Source: Bordetella parapertussis (lineage in GTDB: Bacteria > Pseudomonadota > Gammaproteobacteria > Burkholderiales > Burkholderiaceae_B). Taken from it: a stretch of DNA of 9,291 bases. The notes under the pieces were generated by a model. It did not search any database and was not told the origin of the DNA. It saw nothing but the letters and a program-made list of their open reading frames with translations. This document shows, piece after piece, positions 5,992 through 9,291 of this stretch; position 1 is the first letter of the stretch; each line of letters opens with the position of its first letter. The stretch is from contig CAMBPA010000032.1 in NCBI GenBank assembly GCA_945869355.1, positions 1-9,291 on the forward strand. The letters are read 5' to 3'. The position numbers and the translations under genes are program-made.

Positions 5992-7209
5992 ATGAAAACT
6001 ACGCCCAGCGCTCAGGACGCTCCCCATGCACTGACAGCCGTCGCACACGGCTCTGTTGGGGTGGTCCACACGCAGTACATGCATTTTGACGAGCCACTGC
6101 CCTTGGTCAGTGGCCAAACGCTTGAGGCCTACGATTTGGCGATCGAGACCTACGGCACGCTCAATGCGCAGGCGAGCAACGCCGTGTTGATTTGTCATGC
6201 TTTGAACGCGTCACACCATGTGGCAGGCGTTGCAGCGGACAATCCGGATGACATCGGCTGGTGGGACAACATGGTCGGCCCTGGCAAACCAGTCGACACC
6301 GATATATTTTTTGTCATAGGCATTAATAATCCAGGCTCTTGTTTTGGATCAACGGGACCTGCATCGATTCGGCCAGAGACGGGCAAACCTTGGGGCGCAG
6401 CATTCCCCGTGCTGACGGTGGAGGACTGGGTACAAGCGCAAGCGCGTGTCGCGGACCGTCTGGGTGTGAAGACCTTTGCCGCCGTGATGGGCGGCTCGTT
6501 AGGCGGAATGCAAGCCTTAAGTTGGGCGATGACTCTACCTGAACGCGTGGCCCATAGCGTTGTTGTCGCAAGTACGCCTCGACTCTCTGCGCAAAATATT
6601 GCTTTTAATGAGGTTGCCCGTCGCGCCATCATCACTGATCCAGAGTTTCATGGTGGCGATTATTACGCCCATGGCGTTGTCCCTCGCAACGGCTTGTCTG
6701 TCGCCCGCATGGTCGGACATATTACCTACCTGTCCGATGACGACATGGCTGAAAAGTTTGGGCGTACACAGCGTGCACCAGCTGCAGGAGGTGCCTATCA
6801 CTATGGGTACGGTGTCGAGTTCGAGGTGGAGTCTTATCTGCGTTATCAGGGGGAAAAGTTTTCAAAATACTTTGATGCCAATACCTATTTGTTGATTACA
6901 CGAGCCTTGGATTATTTTGATCCCGCACGTGAGACCGAGGGAGACCTTGCTCGCGCGCTCAAACCTGCCACCGCAGATTTTTTACTCGTATCCTTTACGA
7001 CTGATTGGCGGTTTGCTCCAGCGCGCTCACGTGAAATTGTTCGCGCCCTTTTACAAAATGGACAGCCAGCGACTTACGCCGAAATCGACGCGCCACATGG
7101 TCACGATGCCTTCTTGCTCGATGATGCGCGTTACCATGGCGTGATGCGTGCCTATTTTTCTAGGATTGCAGCGGGATTGACGCAGCTTAATCGCGAGGTG
7201 CAATCATGA
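5992..7209 (+). CDS. metX: Homoserine O-acyltransferase MetX
   Basis: Transfers an acyl group from acyl-CoA to the hydroxyl of homoserine, the committing step of methionine synthesis in the cytosol. It is a 405-residue alpha/beta-hydrolase fold protein. The nucleophile elbow GGSLGG places the catalytic Ser at 169; the acid is Asp338 in SFTTDWRF, and the base His371 in [10 protein letters not shown]. Other family signatures are [14 protein letters not shown] (66-79), [13 protein letters not shown] (88-100) and [12 protein letters not shown] (112-123). Many betaproteobacterial MetX enzymes prefer succinyl-CoA to acetyl-CoA, but the sequence as read here does not settle the donor. ATG 5992 has the strong Shine-Dalgarno AAGAAGG, which is part of the riboswitch. 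The last four bases overlap metW (ATGA). Confidence 0.95.
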   Translation: MKTTPSAQDAPHALTAVAHGSVGVVHTQYMHFDEPLPLVSGQTLEAYDLAIETYGTLNAQASNAVLICHALNASHHVAGVAADNPDDIGWWDNMVGPGKPVDTDIFFVIGINNPGSCFGSTGPASIRPETGKPWGAAFPVLTVEDWVQAQARVADRLGVKTFAAVMGGSLGGMQALSWAMTLPERVAHSVVVASTPRLSAQNIAFNEVARRAIITDPEFHGGDYYAHGVVPRNGLSVARMVGHITYLSDDDMAEKFGRTQRAPAAGGAYHYGYGVEFEVESYLRYQGEKFSKYFDANTYLLITRALDYFDPARETEGDLARALKPATADFLLVSFTTDWRFAPARSREIVRALLQNGQPATYAEIDAPHGHDAFLLDDARYHGVMRAYFSRIAAGLTQLNREVQS

Positions 7210-7817
7210 GTTCGCAGTTTTCTCAGATGAGTCTGCGCGCAGATTTGGTGCGAATCGCTCAATGGGTTCGGCCCGACAGTAGCGTGCTTGATCTTGGGTG
7301 TGGCGATGGCGCACTGCTTGGGCACCTCAAGCAAACCAAAGGTATTCGTGGGGTCGGCGTTGAGATCAGCGATGCGCGCGTGTTGTCATGCGTACAGCGT
7401 GGCGTACATGTGATTCAGCAAAACCTCGAAGACGGTTTGGCCATGTTCGACGATCAGCAATTCGATACGGTGGTCTTGTCGCAGACCTTGCAGTCGATGC
7501 ATCGTACTGAGCATATTCTGCGCGAAATGGTGCGCGTCGCGCGTGAGGCAATCGTCTCCTTTCCTAATTTCGGCTATTGGCCACATGGCTGGTCGATTTT
7601 GCGAGGACGGATGCCTGTAACGGGACAAATGCCCTATGACTGGTATGACACACCAAACATACATCTGTGCACTCTTAAAGACTTCGAACGACTTGCAGCG
7701 AAGTTCGACTTTACGATTCTTGAGCGCGCAACCTTTAATGACGAGCAAGAAGTAAAGTCGTTCGCTGGATGGCGAAGCACGCTGGCGGCTTATCGCTTTA
7801 CTGCTGCGCAGTCATGA
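7206..7817 (+). CDS. metW: Methionine biosynthesis protein MetW
   Basis: A 203-residue class I methyltransferase-like protein that accompanies MetX in many proteobacteria and is needed for, or supports, homoserine acylation. The nucleotide/SAM-binding glycine loop [11 protein letters not shown] spans residues 27-37, and an acidic second strand (GVGVEIS) follows. The centre carries the MetW signatures [20 protein letters not shown] and [23 protein letters not shown]. The length fits the family (about 195-205). The start overlaps the metX stop in ATGA at 7206-7209, so translation is coupled and MetX and MetW should be made in fixed proportion. No enzymatic product is firmly established for MetW; it is thought to partner MetX. 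It falls under the same leader as metX. Confidence 0.93.
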   Translation: MSSQFSQMSLRADLVRIAQWVRPDSSVLDLGCGDGALLGHLKQTKGIRGVGVEISDARVLSCVQRGVHVIQQNLEDGLAMFDDQQFDTVVLSQTLQSMHRTEHILREMVRVAREAIVSFPNFGYWPHGWSILRGRMPVTGQMPYDWYDTPNIHLCTLKDFERLAAKFDFTILERATFNDEQEVKSFAGWRSTLAAYRFTAAQS

Positions 7818-9085
7818 GTGAAGCGCTTCGCGAACCTGGCATCCCAGCCTCACAGCTGTACACGCGTCGGCGCGTTGCGCCCTTGCTGGCGCTGGGGTTT
7901 GCCAGCGGTTTGCCACTTGCGTTGACGGGAGGCACGTTGCAAGCGTGGGCGACGGTTGAGCAGGTCTCGTTACAAGAAATTGGTTTTTTGACCCTAGTCG
8001 GAACGGCTTACACCCTTAAATTTTTGTGGGCTCCAGTGATCGATCGTTATGCGCCGCCGTTTTTAGGGCGCCGCCGTGGCTGGATGCTCATCATGCAGAT
8101 ATTGCTTGCATTGGGGATGATGGCGATGGGGTTGATGTCACCCGGCCAGAGCTTGTTGCCGCTCGCTTTGCTTGCGGTGGCCGTTGCTTTTTGTTCTGCG
8201 ACGCAAGACATTGCGTTCGATGCATACCGTAGCGATGTTCTGCAAAAAGAGGAGCGTGGCGCGGGTGCCGCGCTATCTGTGTTGGGGTATCGACTGGCGA
8301 TGCTCGTGTCGGGTGGCTTGGCCTTAATTCTGGCTGATCAATGGCTTGGCTGGGGGCAGACCTATATGTTGATGGGAGTGCTGATGCTGATCGTCGCGAT
8401 GGCGACGTTTTGGGCGCCAGAGCCAGCGGTACCCGCCGATACGCCACGATCGTTAGCGCGTGCAGTCGTTGAGCCCTTTAAAGAGTTTTTTTCACGACCC
8501 GAAGCATGGACCGTCCTTCTGCTAATTGTCCTGTACAAGCTTGGAGATGCCTTTGCGGGTGCGTTATCGACCACCTTTCTGATTCGCGCGGCTGGATATA
8601 CGGCGACCGAAGTGGGCACGGTCAACAAGCTCTTGGGGTTAGCAGCGACAATTATCGGTGCCTTGGCGGGCGGTGCCTTGATGGCCAAGCTTGGCTTGTA
8701 CCGCGCACTGTTATTGTTCGGCTGGTTGCAGGCTGTATCCAACCTTGGGTTTTGGTTGATCTCGGTGGGGCCCCATAATGTGTGGCTCCTGGCTGCAGGT
8801 GTTGGGTTGGAAAACTTGTGTGGCGGAATGGGAACGGCCGCCTTTGTGGCGTTGCTGATGGGACTGTGCAAGCGTGAGTTTTCTGCGACACAGTTCGCGC
8901 TGTTGTCTGCCTTGTCGGCAGTGGGGCGCACCTACCTTGCAGGCCCGCTCACGCCCCCTTTGGTTCTGTACGCGGGATGGTCGACATTTTTTTTGCTAAC
9001 AGTGGGTATTGCTTTGCCGGGGTTACTGCTGTTGCGTTGGCGCCGCGCCGATATTGAGCGGATCGACGGACGCACCGACGCCTAA
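7814..9085 (+). CDS. ampG: Muropeptide permease AmpG (major facilitator superfamily)
   Basis: An inner-membrane transporter that imports anhydromuropeptides released from peptidoglycan, for recycling and for signalling to beta-lactamase regulators. The 423-residue protein has about 12 hydrophobic segments. AmpG signatures are KFLWAPVIDRYAPPFLGRRR (69-88) followed by GW, and SATQDIAFDAYRSDVL (128-143) followed by an EERGAGAALSVLGYRLAMLVSGG stretch (147-169); the Asp residues at 132 and 136 are typical. It is shorter than the E. coli protein (491), in line with other betaproteobacterial forms that lack the long C-terminal extension. ATG 7814 is chosen because it overlaps the metW stop in ATGA (7814-7817); an upstream start at 7769 would lie inside metW. 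No strong ribosome binding site is seen, so reinitiation after metW is likely. No ampC or ampR gene lies nearby. Confidence 0.93.
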   Translation: MSEALREPGIPASQLYTRRRVAPLLALGFASGLPLALTGGTLQAWATVEQVSLQEIGFLTLVGTAYTLKFLWAPVIDRYAPPFLGRRRGWMLIMQILLALGMMAMGLMSPGQSLLPLALLAVAVAFCSATQDIAFDAYRSDVLQKEERGAGAALSVLGYRLAMLVSGGLALILADQWLGWGQTYMLMGVLMLIVAMATFWAPEPAVPADTPRSLARAVVEPFKEFFSRPEAWTVLLLIVLYKLGDAFAGALSTTFLIRAAGYTATEVGTVNKLLGLAATIIGALAGGALMAKLGLYRALLLFGWLQAVSNLGFWLISVGPHNVWLLAAGVGLENLCGGMGTAAFVALLMGLCKREFSATQFALLSALSAVGRTYLAGPLTPPLVLYAGWSTFFLLTVGIALPGLLLLRWRRADIERIDGRTDA

Positions 9086-9107
9086 CAGACGAGATCTTTG
9101 TTCGGCG

Positions 9108-9291
9108 TTACGACAGACTGAAGTCGTAATCGATAGTGAGTGGCGCATGATCCGAGAAGCGCTCATCTTTATAAATGCTCGCGCTACAGGCCTTGGCTGC
9201 TAAGCCCGGTGTGGCGAGTTGATAGTCCAAACGCCAGCCAACGTTCTTGGCCCAGGCTTGTCCGCGATTACTCCACCAGGTGTATTGCTCT
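9108..9291 (-). CDS. xth: Exodeoxyribonuclease III (C-terminal end only)
   Basis: The last 60 codons and stop of an exonuclease III/AP endonuclease, cut by the window end; the frame is open to base 9291. The readable residues run EQYTWWSNRGQAWAKNVGWR, then LDYQLATPGL, a short variable part, and FSDHAPLTIDYDFSLS. WWS..RGQA, the GWR(I/L)DY segment carrying the conserved Asp, and SDHAPL with the catalytic His are hallmarks of the EEP-fold exonuclease III family, which repairs abasic sites and 3'-blocked ends. It is convergent with ampG, with 22 bases between the two stops and no evident terminator hairpin. Because only the C-terminus is present, distinguishing paralogues (xthA versus an exoA-like copy) is not possible. 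Confidence 0.9.
   Translation of the reverse strand, partial: EQYTWWSNRGQAWAKNVGWRLDYQLATPGLAAKACSASIYKDERFSDHAPLTIDYDFSLS

Noticed and set aside
8362..8931. A 189-codon frame on the - strand inside ampG
   Set aside because: It lies wholly antisense to an intact, clearly conserved membrane protein. Its composition (Ser/Ala/Pro/Asn-rich) is that of an antisense shadow.

Overview
The window is ordinary chromosomal DNA from a betaproteobacterium, most likely Burkholderiales and probably close to Alcaligenaceae. This rests on protein content (Rep, a membrane-anchored cytochrome c5, metX-metW-ampG, an Xth with a WWSNRGQAW-type C-terminus) and on moderate GC. No genus can be named from the sequence alone. 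I see no insertion sequence, prophage, CRISPR array or toxin-antitoxin pair, and no gap longer than about 210 bases.

Layout: (1) 1-2344, + strand: the 3' end of priA followed 9 bases later by rep, a replication-restart/helicase pair. (2) 2345-3207: a convergent gap with a hairpin, then a membrane-anchored cytochrome c5 on the - strand, whose promoter lies back to back with that of a tRNA-Arg(CCG) gene on the + strand. (3) 3283-4919, - strand: gshA (glutamate-cysteine ligase), divergent from (4) a small lipoprotein gene at 5043-5549. (5) 5524-5793, - strand: a stand-alone LuxR-type DNA-binding domain whose 3' end overlaps the lipoprotein gene by 26 bases. (6) 5931-9085, + strand: a leader that matches the SAM-II riboswitch in sequence and pseudoknot design, then metX, metW and ampG, each overlapping the next by 4 bases. 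(7) 9108-9291, - strand: the 3' end of an exonuclease III gene, running off the window.

How the genes work together: MetX and MetW carry out homoserine acylation at the entry to methionine synthesis, and the leader appears to sense S-adenosylmethionine, the pathway's end product, by hiding the metX ribosome binding site. AmpG (muropeptide import for cell-wall recycling) is fused to the same transcript by stop/start overlap, so its expression may follow methionine status. PriA and Rep act together at stalled or collapsed forks. The most notable element is the SAM-II-type riboswitch. The rest is conserved housekeeping with a few architectural oddities.
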